Shown here in pieces: positions 18,687 to 27,960 of a stretch of 64,000 nucleotides of DNA. The notes under the pieces are model-generated. The model saw nothing but the letters and a program-made list of their open reading frames with translations, was not told the origin of the DNA and ran no database searches. The position numbers and the translations under genes were made by a program. The stretch spans positions 1,488,001 through 1,552,000 of the forward strand of contig JAPFFF010000003.1 of NCBI GenBank assembly GCA_039105265.1. The letters are read 5' to 3'. The stretch's first letter is position 1. Each line of letters starts with the position of its first letter. The stretch is from Tritrichomonas musculus. Its lineage: Eukaryota > Parabasalia > Tritrichomonadida > Tritrichomonadidae.

Positions 18687-19382
18687 TTATAAACAAGTTG
18701 GGGAGTTAAGAAAATTGCAAACGCCTGATCGTTGATTTCTTTTATACATGCCTTCAAAATAACGATAATCCGAACGGTTTGTACTTTCGATCGGCTCATT
18801 TGTTGGAAATGTAGCAAAAGGAGTTCTTCCTTCTCTTGCTGGTTTGCATATTTTGGATGGAGAGCTGAGTAAAATTGGATCATTCATATTTGAGCGAGTT
18901 AATACTTTTGCTGCAATTGCTGGTGGATTTTCATGACGATATTTTTGTGGATGATTTAAAATATGATCTTCTTGTGCTATAGCTTTCAGTAACTTTGGAG
19001 TTTCATCTCTTTTTTGTGTAATTGACGCCATAACGTTTGCTCTTGACATATGAATCGAAAGAAGATGTATAACATCTGAATATTCACCATTGCTTTCATC
19101 AATAACATTCCTTAAAACTGGATGGTATCGATGTTGGAAAATGTCCTTTGCAAATCTTTCAGCAACATCAGAAGAAGACGCATTATAATTTGGTGGAGTT
19201 GGAGCTTCCCTTACTGCAATCATGAAATTAGTGAATTTTGTTCTAATTTTGGGTTTTTGATAGGCCATCCATTCCCCAATTGCATTTGTGTAGCAATCAC
19301 GGACTACTGAGTATATAATTGAACGTTCTTCATCGGTAGGGGTAGCTTCTCTGTTCGATGCAAGTTGGTAGCCTTTTCTCAT
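18687..19382 (-). CDS. hypothetical protein, 231 residues
   Basis: The gene starts at a good ATG (MRKGYQLASNREATPTDEER). The N-terminal half is helical with conserved-looking segments (VVRDCYTNAIGEWMAYQKPK, MIAVREAPTPPNYN, VAERFAKDIFQHRYHPVLRN). The C-terminal half is Pro/Ser/Asn-rich and probably disordered (LLSSPSKICKPAREGRTPF). It has no membrane segment or signal peptide, and I recognise no family. The codon choice matches its neighbours, so it is a normal host gene. Its C-terminal style of short Arg/Pro motifs is common in flagellar or cytoskeletal linker proteins, but that is only an impression. Confidence 0.65.
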   Translation of the reverse strand: MRKGYQLASNREATPTDEERSIIYSVVRDCYTNAIGEWMAYQKPKIRTKFTNFMIAVREAPTPPNYNASSSDVAERFAKDIFQHRYHPVLRNVIDESNGEYSDVIHLLSIHMSRANVMASITQKRDETPKLLKAIAQEDHILNHPQKYRHENPPAIAAKVLTRSNMNDPILLSSPSKICKPAREGRTPFATFPTNEPIESTNRSDYRYFEGMYKRNQRSGVCNFLNSPTCL

Positions 19383-19801
19383 TTTAGATTTAGGTTTTGC
19401 TCGTTATTTCCATTTTTGAACGAATAACGTGTTTTTCGATTATTTGTTTGAAAAAAATTAAAATAAAAAAAATAATCTATTCAATATTTGAAATAAATAA
19501 TTCAATTTTGAATGATACCAAAATTATGCATTTTGGAGGCAGATATTTGAATATAAAGGATTGACAATCTAGTAATTGTTGTTTCTTATCTAATAAGCCT
19601 TAAAATATGATGATTAAAGTCTTTTTTCAAAAAAAAAAAACTTTAAATTGATTATTATTATTAATTAATAGAAAGCAGCAAATGGGTTAATTCTAGAAAA
19701 GATGAATAAATGTTAATAATAGTAAAGGAATGAATAAAAAACGAATATAAATAATGCATATTATTATTTAATATAAAATAATATAACAAGAAATTACATT
19801 A
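19383..19801. other. intergenic spacer, no feature seen
   Basis: 419 bp of AT-rich spacer between two minus-strand genes, with A runs; no gene or repeat supported. Confidence 0.5.
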
Positions 19802-21208
19802 TTAATTGTTTTCATCGTTTTGATCTATTCCACTTAACTTATTTTTAAGCTGTTTAGCGAATTTCTTTCTTTCTCTGCGATTTTTCCCAGTATTTTCGAA
19901 ATGCTGGAAAACTAAATCTCTCAATTTCAAAAAAGATGCATTCATTGCATTAAACTCAACTTTTGAATTAACAGCTTCTTCGCTATCGTCAATTTTTTCA
20001 TAAGTAATTAGATGTCTGCAGTATCTAGCTGACAAAGTTTGGCGTGAATTTGAAATAAGTTTAAGAGCTTTTTGTTTTGGAAGTTCAGCTTCCGCGTCAA
20101 GATTGTAGGCACATGGAAGCCAGAATACAAGTCGTCCTCCTAATCTAAGACCACGAGCAGCAAGGGCATAAAGTCGAAGTAAAAGTGGGAGAAGAGGTGA
20201 TGGTGGTTCATCATTATCATTATTGTTGGCATTAGCATCTTCTTTTTCATTTGCAGCATCGTCATCATTTGGATTTTCGGAAGATTTCTTTGATGATTTC
20301 TTCTTTTTGGAAACACATTTTTCTCTGATTCCATATGGCGGATCAGTTACAATCGCATCTAGACATCTGTTGAATCGAAAAACATCTGTTAAAACATCAC
20401 ATCTGAAAACATCAATAAATTTGCCTTTAAGTCCATATTGATCAAAATTCAATCCAACCCAATCATTATCATTTTTATACATTGATGATAAATCGTAATC
20501 ACTTCCAATGACATGTGAGCCAAGTGATGCACTGGCCACTAAAAGAGAACCTGAGCCACAAAAAGGATCATATGTTATTTTCCCGGGTCCGCAAAGGCCT
20601 TGGGATGCTGAAAGTAATGCAATAGATGGTTCCATTGATGTAGTATTAATGAATTTTCGTTTATTCAATGGAAAATTTGATACAAATTTAGAGTTTCCAT
20701 TGCACATAAAAACGCCAGCATAAATATGGAGAGGAGCACTGTCACCTCTTTCTTCATAATTAAGGAAGAGAATAACAGTTTTGTCAGGGTTTTTTAAATC
20801 AACTTTTGATGTGATATGAAGATTTTCAACTAACTCGTGAATATATTGTACTCGAAGTTCGTTTGTAAGTTTCTTTGAGCATGTTTCAACGCGAACTGCG
20901 AAAGATCCATCATTAATGTCATGTTCTGAAGCAATTTTGTTACAATTCTGATAAAATTCATCAAAATTTATACCATCTGCTAATAAATGAGAAACTGATT
21001 GAATAGCAGGGCTCCTCTTTGCGAGGGAAATTGCATCTTCGTCGGATGGTAAAACGCATGCAAAGAAAGGCGAGTTGAGTTCTTCACCAATTTTAAGATT
21101 AGGGTTCTCAAATTTCAAATCAATATTCAAATATCGTGCAGATGCGAGTAATTCTGAGTAAATGAATGTTTTATTTTGAAGAGGTGCGTGGACAAGATAA
21201 CGAGGCAT
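19802..21208 (-). CDS. TRM11: tRNA (guanine10-N2)-methyltransferase catalytic subunit Trm11
   Basis: This is a 468-residue class I methyltransferase of the Trm11/TRMT11 family. Residues about 1-150 correspond to the THUMP-containing N-terminal region. The SAM-binding motif I is YDPFCGSGSLLVASASLG (about 212-230), an acidic SDYD follows, and the catalytic motif IV is VTDPPYGIRE (about 288-297), the DPPY form used for N2 methylation of guanine. An inserted Lys/Ser/Asp/Asn-rich stretch (about 300-335) lies directly after motif IV and is likely a disordered loop peculiar to this lineage. Trm11 works with the Trm112 activator to make m2G at position 10 of tRNA. Family length is about 430-460, so the gene is complete. 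Confidence 0.92.
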   Translation of the reverse strand: MPRYLVHAPLQNKTFIYSELLASARYLNIDLKFENPNLKIGEELNSPFFACVLPSDEDAISLAKRSPAIQSVSHLLADGINFDEFYQNCNKIASEHDINDGSFAVRVETCSKKLTNELRVQYIHELVENLHITSKVDLKNPDKTVILFLNYEERGDSAPLHIYAGVFMCNGNSKFVSNFPLNKRKFINTTSMEPSIALLSASQGLCGPGKITYDPFCGSGSLLVASASLGSHVIGSDYDLSSMYKNDNDWVGLNFDQYGLKGKFIDVFRCDVLTDVFRFNRCLDAIVTDPPYGIREKCVSKKKKSSKKSSENPNDDDAANEKEDANANNNDNDEPPSPLLPLLLRLYALAARGLRLGGRLVFWLPCAYNLDAEAELPKQKALKLISNSRQTLSARYCRHLITYEKIDDSEEAVNSKVEFNAMNASFLKLRDLVFQHFENTGKNRRERKKFAKQLKNKLSGIDQNDENN

Positions 21209-21675
21209 ATGTAAAAAATTTTTGTATTTGAATGATTTGTCTAGGTGATTAAATCTTTCCTAACTTTTTGATATTAACTTTTTGAATGGATTTATTGAAA
21301 ATTTGATGAATCTTTTTCAGGCCTAAGAAGAATAAGAATTTTGCCATACTTGGGTGTGATTTCGGTTTATCCTTATTCTAATATAGTTTTACTTGGTATA
21401 TCTCTTTAAAGATATTACAGAAAAGCATTATTCTAAAAAAAAATTCATTTTTTTATTTTCAATAATTTTGACAAATTTCTAAACGATCATATCCCCCATT
21501 CAATGAAAGTTGGTAAATTTAACAACTCCATATTTTCTTTTAATGATCCGTGAAATATTTATTTTTCAAAACAAATACAGCAAATAAAATAATTATATAA
21601 TAACGATTAATAAAATGATTTTTTGAAAATTGTGTGTTTTACAAACTTTCGAGTAATAATTTATTAACTATTTTT
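21209..21675. other. divergent intergenic region (shared promoter space)
   Basis: 467 bp between the divergent TRM11 and PDK1-like genes. AT-rich with T runs; it must hold both promoters, but I see no recognisable motif. Confidence 0.5.
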
Positions 21676-22947
21676 ATGTCAAATAGCCCAGAAAAGGCAA
21701 AAGCACAACCAAAACCAAGACAGAAAAGGCGTGATGATTTTATTTTAGGCGATATTATAGGAAGAGGAGCTTTTGGTCATGTTCTTGAAGTTGTTGATAA
21801 AGAAACAAAAAAGCATTATGCAATGAAAATACTACCCAAAGCGCTTATTATTCGTGAAAAGAAAATGAACTATGTTAAAGTTGAGCGTGATGTAATGACT
21901 AAGCTTAAACATTTTAATATTACTCGTCTACTTCTTACATTTCAAGATCCAAACAATCTTTATTATGTCATAGAACTCGGACCTCATGGTGATCTTCAAG
22001 TTCAGCTCAATAAGCTATATTCGATTGATCTACCAATTGCAAAAATTCTTCTTGGTCAACTATTATTGGCTATCGCACATATTCATCAGCACCGAATTCT
22101 TCATCGTGATTTGAAACCCGAAAATATTCTTCTTGACGAACACAATCGAGTCAAAGTCACTGATTTCGGAACAGCAAAAATATATGGAGAAAATGAACCA
22201 TTTCATAGTGAGAGAAGCTCATTTGTCGGTTCAGCTGATTATGTTTCTCCTGAAATTTTAAATGAAACTGAAGTTGGCCCTTCGAGTGATCTTTGGTCAT
22301 ATGGTTGTATTATCTATACATTACTTGTTGGATATCCTCCTTATCATACACAATCAAACTATGCTACTTTTGGTAAAATTCAATCAAACAGTTATGAACT
22401 TCCTGATTTTCTTCCTGAAGATGCCAAAGATTTAATCAAGAAAATATTGGTTTTGGATCCAGAAAAGCGTCTTGGACATAATACTTTTGATAGTAATTAC
22501 GAACCAATACGAAATCATCCATTCTTCAGCGATATTCAAAATTGGTCAACTTTACCCAAAACGCAAATTGAAGAATTGAGGCCATACCAACCTGCTGTGG
22601 AATATAGAGATCATTTACTAGCAAGCCAGCCAGCATGCTTAAGTTTTCTGGAAGAAGATGAAAACGTAAATTTAGAAGCATCTGCAACATTTATAAATAG
22701 TGAAGGAAAATCTAAGGAGGTCAATTTAATAATGACAGATAAACCACGAATTGTTGTTTTTAACATGAAAAAAACGAAAGTCAAGGCTGAAATACCAATG
22801 ATACCAGAAGTTCAAGTTGAAAAAGTTGATCCACTCAAACTAAAATTCAGTGAACCTGAAACATCCTTCTTTATTGTATTCAAAACAGAAAAAGAAGCTA
22901 GTTTCTGGTTCGAAACTGTCACTTTGTTAATTAAGAATGAAGATTAA
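21676..22947 (+). CDS. PDK1-like AGC protein kinase with C-terminal PH-like domain
   Basis: This is 423 residues from the ATG at 21676 (MSNSPEKAKA); a longer open frame upstream has only GTG. The kinase domain spans about 20-300: glycine loop GRGAFGHV, VAIK-type lysine in YAMKILPK, catalytic loop HRDLKPENIL, DFG in VTDFGTAK, and the activation segment SSFVGSADYVSPEIL, which is the PDK1 signature (FVGTAQYVSPE). The C-terminal 110 residues (RIVVFNMKKTKVKAEIP, FFIVFKTEKEASFWFETV) fit the PH domain of PDK1. PDK1 phosphorylates the activation loops of other AGC kinases such as Akt and S6K after phosphoinositide recruitment. All catalytic residues are present. Confidence 0.88.
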   Translation: MSNSPEKAKAQPKPRQKRRDDFILGDIIGRGAFGHVLEVVDKETKKHYAMKILPKALIIREKKMNYVKVERDVMTKLKHFNITRLLLTFQDPNNLYYVIELGPHGDLQVQLNKLYSIDLPIAKILLGQLLLAIAHIHQHRILHRDLKPENILLDEHNRVKVTDFGTAKIYGENEPFHSERSSFVGSADYVSPEILNETEVGPSSDLWSYGCIIYTLLVGYPPYHTQSNYATFGKIQSNSYELPDFLPEDAKDLIKKILVLDPEKRLGHNTFDSNYEPIRNHPFFSDIQNWSTLPKTQIEELRPYQPAVEYRDHLLASQPACLSFLEEDENVNLEASATFINSEGKSKEVNLIMTDKPRIVVFNMKKTKVKAEIPMIPEVQVEKVDPLKLKFSEPETSFFIVFKTEKEASFWFETVTLLIKNED

Positions 22948-23130
22948 ATTATGACCCTAAGTGCACTATAGATTAAATGTTAAGGAATATAATTCTTTCA
23001 TTTAGTCGTTTTCATTTTATTTCATAAATTCATATTATTTGTTACTCTATTTTATTTTTTATGTAAATTTTTGATTGATCATTTATCAATTCAATTTTTG
23101 ATTCCGTTATTAGAAATCTAAAAATCTAAA

Positions 23131-24960
23131 ATGAGTAATTTCTTTGATGATATTATAACGCCGAATACAATGAACACAATGAAACACCTTGGTGAGAGTT
23201 TTGATAGTTACAACTTTGGTATTCATCAATTACTTAACTTTCAATTTATGTTGTACGACTCATTAAACGAATTAGCAGCGAAATTTACTTCTTTAAAAAC
23301 AGAAGTTAGTTTTCTTGGCAATCAACTACTTAATATTGATGATGCCGTTTCAAATTACATGAAAGAAAATCCAATAGAAGTTTATACACGAGATGGAGTA
23401 CCTATTGATGATGCATTATCTGTACTCCAGGAAAAAATATCTTCATTGAATGATCGCATAACGTCAATTAATGATAAAAATGAAAAGTTCGATTTGATAA
23501 TAAACGAGTCAGCATCTAAGGAAGCTTTATTAAATCTTTCAGCTGAGCTTGAGCGAAATACAGAAACAAATAATGAAACTGCACTTGCAGTTCAAATGAT
23601 TCAAAAAGAAATCAACAGACAAAAAGATGGTGATGACAACAAATGGGAAGTTATACGTGATATGTTTCGTCAACAAGTTGAGCAATACGGTGCTTCTATC
23701 GACCAAAAAGTTGATCAATCAGATCTCAGTGAATATGTAAAGCATTCTGAGCTTGTTGAATTAAACAATCTTTTTCGGTCTGTCCCTGATGACTGCAGGA
23801 CAAAAATACCTGAAATTATCCCGCAAGTTATGCGATTAACTGGATTATCTATGGATGAAAAACTTCAAAGAGCCTATGATCTTCTTCATGTTGAAAGGAA
23901 ACGAATAGATAATGAAAATTATCAATTAAATGAGGCCTTCCAATCTTTAAAGCAAACGGCAATTGCACATCAGCAATACAATGAGCAAGAACATCAAACT
24001 GACTTCATTGAGTGTGAAGTTAGAGATGTCTCTATCGATTCTGGTCAAGCTGAAGTATCTGATACTCGATATCAACAAATTAAGCGTTATTCTAAACGTT
24101 ATTCTGTAATGTCAAACTTTGATGGTCCGGATAACGTTTTTTGCGAGCGTGAAGGAGATGTTTCTGATATACTTGAAGGTGTTATTAGGGGAATTACTGA
24201 AGACAGCAATAATAACAGTTATATTGGAAATGGCATTGATAATGAAGATGGTACTGCTGTAAATGCTAATGTAAAAGGAATAACTTCCAGAGTCATTGAG
24301 CATTGTCAAGGAATAATTGAGAGGCAACTTGGTCTAATAATGAATTCATTTGGTGTTAAAATTGATAAAAACGAAATTGTAACTCTTATTAGACAATTAA
24401 ATATCGTTGAAGATCTCCAAAAGCAAATAGAATCATTAAATGTTAAAATGACCCTAAAAATCGATCAGTCCTTGTTTTATGACGAGCTTAAAAAATATAT
24501 GCTAAAAGAGGAGTTCTTTGAAAAATGTGGCGATCTTAATAATTCTAACCAAGCAGCATCGTCTTTGGCTGGTAATGGATCTTCAATGCTTCCTAAAGTA
24601 ACTTCGCGCTCTGTTCAAAAAAGAGCCAAAACTGACCAAAGAAACAGACCTGTTCCTCTTGTACCAGCAAGAAATCCGTACATGATTGGCGTAAATGACA
24701 AATTCTTGAAAGGTAAAGATAACAAACTTTACTTAAGGGAAACAACAACTATTGCTGATAAGAATTATAAAGAACCTCCGATAACTGGTGGTATGAGTAA
24801 ATCATATTACGAAAGAAGTAAAATGTCGATGGAAATTGAAGGAATCGAGGCTGCTGTTGACTTCCAGCCTTTTGTTCCTGCGGATGAAGTGAATGCTAAT
24901 AAGAAAAATGTTGTGCCTGTTGTTCAAGTTGAAACTTATCAATTTGGCTCAACCTCATAA
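23131..24960 (+). CDS. coiled-coil protein, 609 residues, unknown
   Basis: The start ATG is at 23131 (MSNFFDDIITPNTMNTMKHL). Long stretches have heptad character: about 35-70, 85-190 (VLQEKISSLNDRITSINDKN, ASKEALLNLSAELERNTETN) and 230-275, with a further coil around 430-470. The C-terminus is basic and Pro-rich (RNRPVPLVPARNPYMIG, YKEPPITGGMSKSYYERSKM), a style seen in axonemal and basal-body proteins. No enzyme motif, membrane segment or family was recognised. A cytoskeletal or flagellar role is plausible but not shown. The stop codon is followed within 100 bp by a long A run. Confidence 0.7.
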   Translation: MSNFFDDIITPNTMNTMKHLGESFDSYNFGIHQLLNFQFMLYDSLNELAAKFTSLKTEVSFLGNQLLNIDDAVSNYMKENPIEVYTRDGVPIDDALSVLQEKISSLNDRITSINDKNEKFDLIINESASKEALLNLSAELERNTETNNETALAVQMIQKEINRQKDGDDNKWEVIRDMFRQQVEQYGASIDQKVDQSDLSEYVKHSELVELNNLFRSVPDDCRTKIPEIIPQVMRLTGLSMDEKLQRAYDLLHVERKRIDNENYQLNEAFQSLKQTAIAHQQYNEQEHQTDFIECEVRDVSIDSGQAEVSDTRYQQIKRYSKRYSVMSNFDGPDNVFCEREGDVSDILEGVIRGITEDSNNNSYIGNGIDNEDGTAVNANVKGITSRVIEHCQGIIERQLGLIMNSFGVKIDKNEIVTLIRQLNIVEDLQKQIESLNVKMTLKIDQSLFYDELKKYMLKEEFFEKCGDLNNSNQAASSLAGNGSSMLPKVTSRSVQKRAKTDQRNRPVPLVPARNPYMIGVNDKFLKGKDNKLYLRETTTIADKNYKEPPITGGMSKSYYERSKMSMEIEGIEAAVDFQPFVPADEVNANKKNVVPVVQVETYQFGSTS

Positions 24961-25120
24961 TTTAATCTATCTTTTGATTGTTAGTAAAATATGTATTTTA
25001 ATAATTTTTGGCATTTTTTCATTTGCATCAAAATTTTTTGATGTTGAAAAAAAAAAAAAAAAAAAAAATGGAAATTTTATTTCTTTACAAAATTAGTAAA
25101 ACATTAAACAGCTTGGAGAC

Positions 25121-27538
25121 TTACGAATTTTGTCTCTTTCCTAAATAAAGATCAATAATCTTCTGATGTTTTGTTGAGATCTTCTTAAAGTACCTTGCAA
25201 ATACTTTTGGAAGCTTAAATTTAAACTCAACAAAAATCAAAACAATAATTCTTCGGGTTACAGTTGAATCAGACTCAAGAAGAGGTGATAACTGATTAAA
25301 AGTTTCAGGTAACAATTCTTCAAGTTTAGCAGGACTTGATAATTGATAAAAATGAAGTAACAAAGTTAAAAATACTTCTTCTTTTTCATCATCTTCTTGT
25401 TCAGAATAAACATTAAATATCATTGAAAACACCATTTTGTCATTCATTAATTTAATTAAACAATTTTGAGTTTTTTCGAATAATTCACGATCATCAGTAA
25501 TTAACAAATTCATTAAAGGATTAACAAGAAAGACAAAAGATAAAGAAGTTAATTCCTCAATGAATGAAAATACTAAATAGCGCTGTCCATTGTTTCCTTC
25601 TTCAATTAACGGTTTAAGTTCTTCAAAAAGATATTCTTGAATTGAAGGAACCATTTCAGGGCATGTGGCCAATTTTTGATTCAATTTTTTGGCTTCATTT
25701 GTGCAATCAATTCTTCCTTTTAATTTCATTACGAGAGTTTGTATTGATACATCATTGCTAGATGTAACTGATTTCTTACCAACTAATTCTAATAGTATTT
25801 CTGAACCTTCAGTTCCCTTGTTGAATTCTGTTAATCTACGTAAAAATTTCGCGAGTTTATCTGTTAGTTCAAAATCAATATTTTGAGTAACAATAGATAC
25901 AAAGAATTTGAATGAATATTGGAGTTGTGTACTACGAACTGATGAAAATCCATCAATTAAAAATTGAATGCCGTAAAATTCAATAGCTGTTAAAATAAGC
26001 CATTCATCGCATCGAAATGCTATTATAAGATCTAAGATATCATCTTTAAATTCGTCTTTGAATCGCTCAAGAAGTGGAACTATTAAAGAATCCCATTCTT
26101 CTACTTGAGGTATGAAGTTTGCTGCATAAGCAAGCGAAGGACAGATTAAATTTTCAATTCCTTCGAGTTTGTCGTAAGATTCAGATTCAACTATTTCAAT
26201 TAGTTGAGTCTGAAAAGATTCAGCCGCATCCATTGTTTTTGGTGGCATGTATGATTCGATACCATCTTCTTTTTGATATTTGAATAACTTCTTTTTTTCT
26301 TTTGTAATAGATCGAGTTTTGGTGATTGATCTAGGAGAATTTTTGGGTTTATTAGTTTCTTGTTTTTCAATATCGTCATCTTCTTGATCATAATTTGGTG
26401 ACTTTGGTGATCTTTGAGGGGATTTTTGAATTTTGGACTTCCATCTAAATGATTGTTTTTTAGGCGTATGAATACTTTTTGAATTAGATTCTTCATTATC
26501 GGCTTCAAATTTAACAGAATTTGATGAAATTGGATCCTTTTTCTTTGCTGAATTTCTAAGGCATGGAGAAACAGGCGATACTGGAGATACTGGAGAGGCA
26601 AAAGAAATTGATTGATGGCACTCTGGTGTTTGGATTTCTTTTATAGGGGTAATTTCACAATCTGAGCTTTCTTGATTTTTCCTAGTAGGTGTTCTTGGTG
26701 ATTTAAATGGTGAGTTTTTCTTTGAATTTTTCAAAGGAATCGTTGAATTAGGAATTTTCTTTGTTGCATTTCTTTTGGGGCTTTTGGCTAAAATTTGTTT
26801 GTTTTTCCCCATAGGAACGCAATTTTCACTTTGATCTGGTGTATTTTCACCTTTAATAAGTGCAAGAGCAGATCTGGCATTTGTTCTAACACTTTGTGAA
26901 GGATCATTTTTAAGTTTTAAAAGTGTTGCTTCAATTTGCTTTTTAGATGCTAATATCAATGATGAATTCCAGAATTGTAGTATAATAGAAAGTAATTTGG
27001 CTACAGCAGCTCTGTGCTGATTACTTTTAGAATGACTCTTTGATAAAATAGTATTAAGAGTATTTGGATGCTGAACATAACGTGCCACACACACTAAAGC
27101 GCATTGGCAAGAATTTGCGATAATGGCTGTTCCATGATTCAATTGCTTGAAAAGAGCAGGAATAACAATTTTTATAGAAGTTAAGTATTTTTCTTTAAAT
27201 ATTTGAGCACAAGAAGCAATGAGCAATGTACCAGATCTAACTAGTGCTGATCTGTAATCTGTGACACAATTAGCTATTTCACTGGCAATGAATGAATAGT
27301 CAGTATTATAATAATTATAAATTTCTGCTTTTAAACATGAAATCGCAAGTTTTAATCCTTCAGCTCGAGCAGACCAATCTTCCCTATTTGTTAGCTTGCT
27401 TTCAATATCTTGAATATATAAGTCAGCATCGCTTGATGATTCAATTATAATATCCTCAGCATAACTGAATGGATCATCAAATTGTTCTAGCAGCTTTTTG
27501 CTTTCGGTATTCATCTCTATCCCTCTTTCGAATATCAT
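25121..27538 (-). CDS. CLASP-family microtubule-binding protein (TOG domains)
   Basis: This is 805 residues; ATGs at 27538 and 27514 are both possible starts. Residues about 40-235 form an array of HEAT-like helices that match CLASP_N (NREDWSARAEGLKLAISCL resembles the typical W..R..AL..L start; YRSALVRSGTLLIASCAQIF and HRAAVAKLLSIIL are the later repeats). Residues about 240-440 are a disordered Ser/Pro/Lys-rich linker with SPVSPVSPVSP and many SPK sites, likely phosphorylated and microtubule-binding. Residues about 450-800 are a second helical-repeat domain. CLASPs stabilise microtubule plus ends and act at kinetochores. The gene is complete and about half the length of animal CLASPs. Confidence 0.8.
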   Translation of the reverse strand: MIFERGIEMNTESKKLLEQFDDPFSYAEDIIIESSSDADLYIQDIESKLTNREDWSARAEGLKLAISCLKAEIYNYYNTDYSFIASEIANCVTDYRSALVRSGTLLIASCAQIFKEKYLTSIKIVIPALFKQLNHGTAIIANSCQCALVCVARYVQHPNTLNTILSKSHSKSNQHRAAVAKLLSIILQFWNSSLILASKKQIEATLLKLKNDPSQSVRTNARSALALIKGENTPDQSENCVPMGKNKQILAKSPKRNATKKIPNSTIPLKNSKKNSPFKSPRTPTRKNQESSDCEITPIKEIQTPECHQSISFASPVSPVSPVSPCLRNSAKKKDPISSNSVKFEADNEESNSKSIHTPKKQSFRWKSKIQKSPQRSPKSPNYDQEDDDIEKQETNKPKNSPRSITKTRSITKEKKKLFKYQKEDGIESYMPPKTMDAAESFQTQLIEIVESESYDKLEGIENLICPSLAYAANFIPQVEEWDSLIVPLLERFKDEFKDDILDLIIAFRCDEWLILTAIEFYGIQFLIDGFSSVRSTQLQYSFKFFVSIVTQNIDFELTDKLAKFLRRLTEFNKGTEGSEILLELVGKKSVTSSNDVSIQTLVMKLKGRIDCTNEAKKLNQKLATCPEMVPSIQEYLFEELKPLIEEGNNGQRYLVFSFIEELTSLSFVFLVNPLMNLLITDDRELFEKTQNCLIKLMNDKMVFSMIFNVYSEQEDDEKEEVFLTLLLHFYQLSSPAKLEELLPETFNQLSPLLESDSTVTRRIIVLIFVEFKFKLPKVFARYFKKISTKHQKIIDLYLGKRQNS

Positions 27539-27960
27539 TTTTAAATCTATTGTACGTTAAAGAAATACAAAAAAAAGCTAAAGTTAACTTTTTCAATAGT
27601 ATTGAAATATTTACTTGTAAATTGATTCTTTGCAAAAGTAAAAAAAAAAAAAAAAGAATGATTTTGCATTTTGATGACTATTTTCCTTACGAGTGTAGCA
27701 GTTGATGATCGCAATATACTTTGTACTTGATAAAATAATTTTAATCGTAAATTGATTTGATTTTGCCTGCCAATTTCTTTAAATCAATTGTGATTACGTT
27801 GATATCGATGAGAGTATTTTATTTCAAGACAAAAAGCATGCAAATAGTGTCGTATTTTTGATTGGGTATATTTGGCGCGCGTTTATTTTTTTTCGGTGAA
27901 AAATTTCAATTCTTTAACAAAAAGTTAAATTGGTTTAAAACAAATTTTTATATTTTCAGT
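27539..27960. promoter_or_regulatory. divergent promoter region with an E2F-like site
   Basis: 422 bp separate the divergent CLASP-like (minus) and copine (plus) genes, so both promoters must be here. At 27871-27880 lies TTTGGCGCGC, a match to the E2F/DP consensus TTTSGCGC, in DNA that is otherwise almost free of CG-rich words. It is 81 bp upstream of the copine ATG. Binding is inference. Confidence 0.35.
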
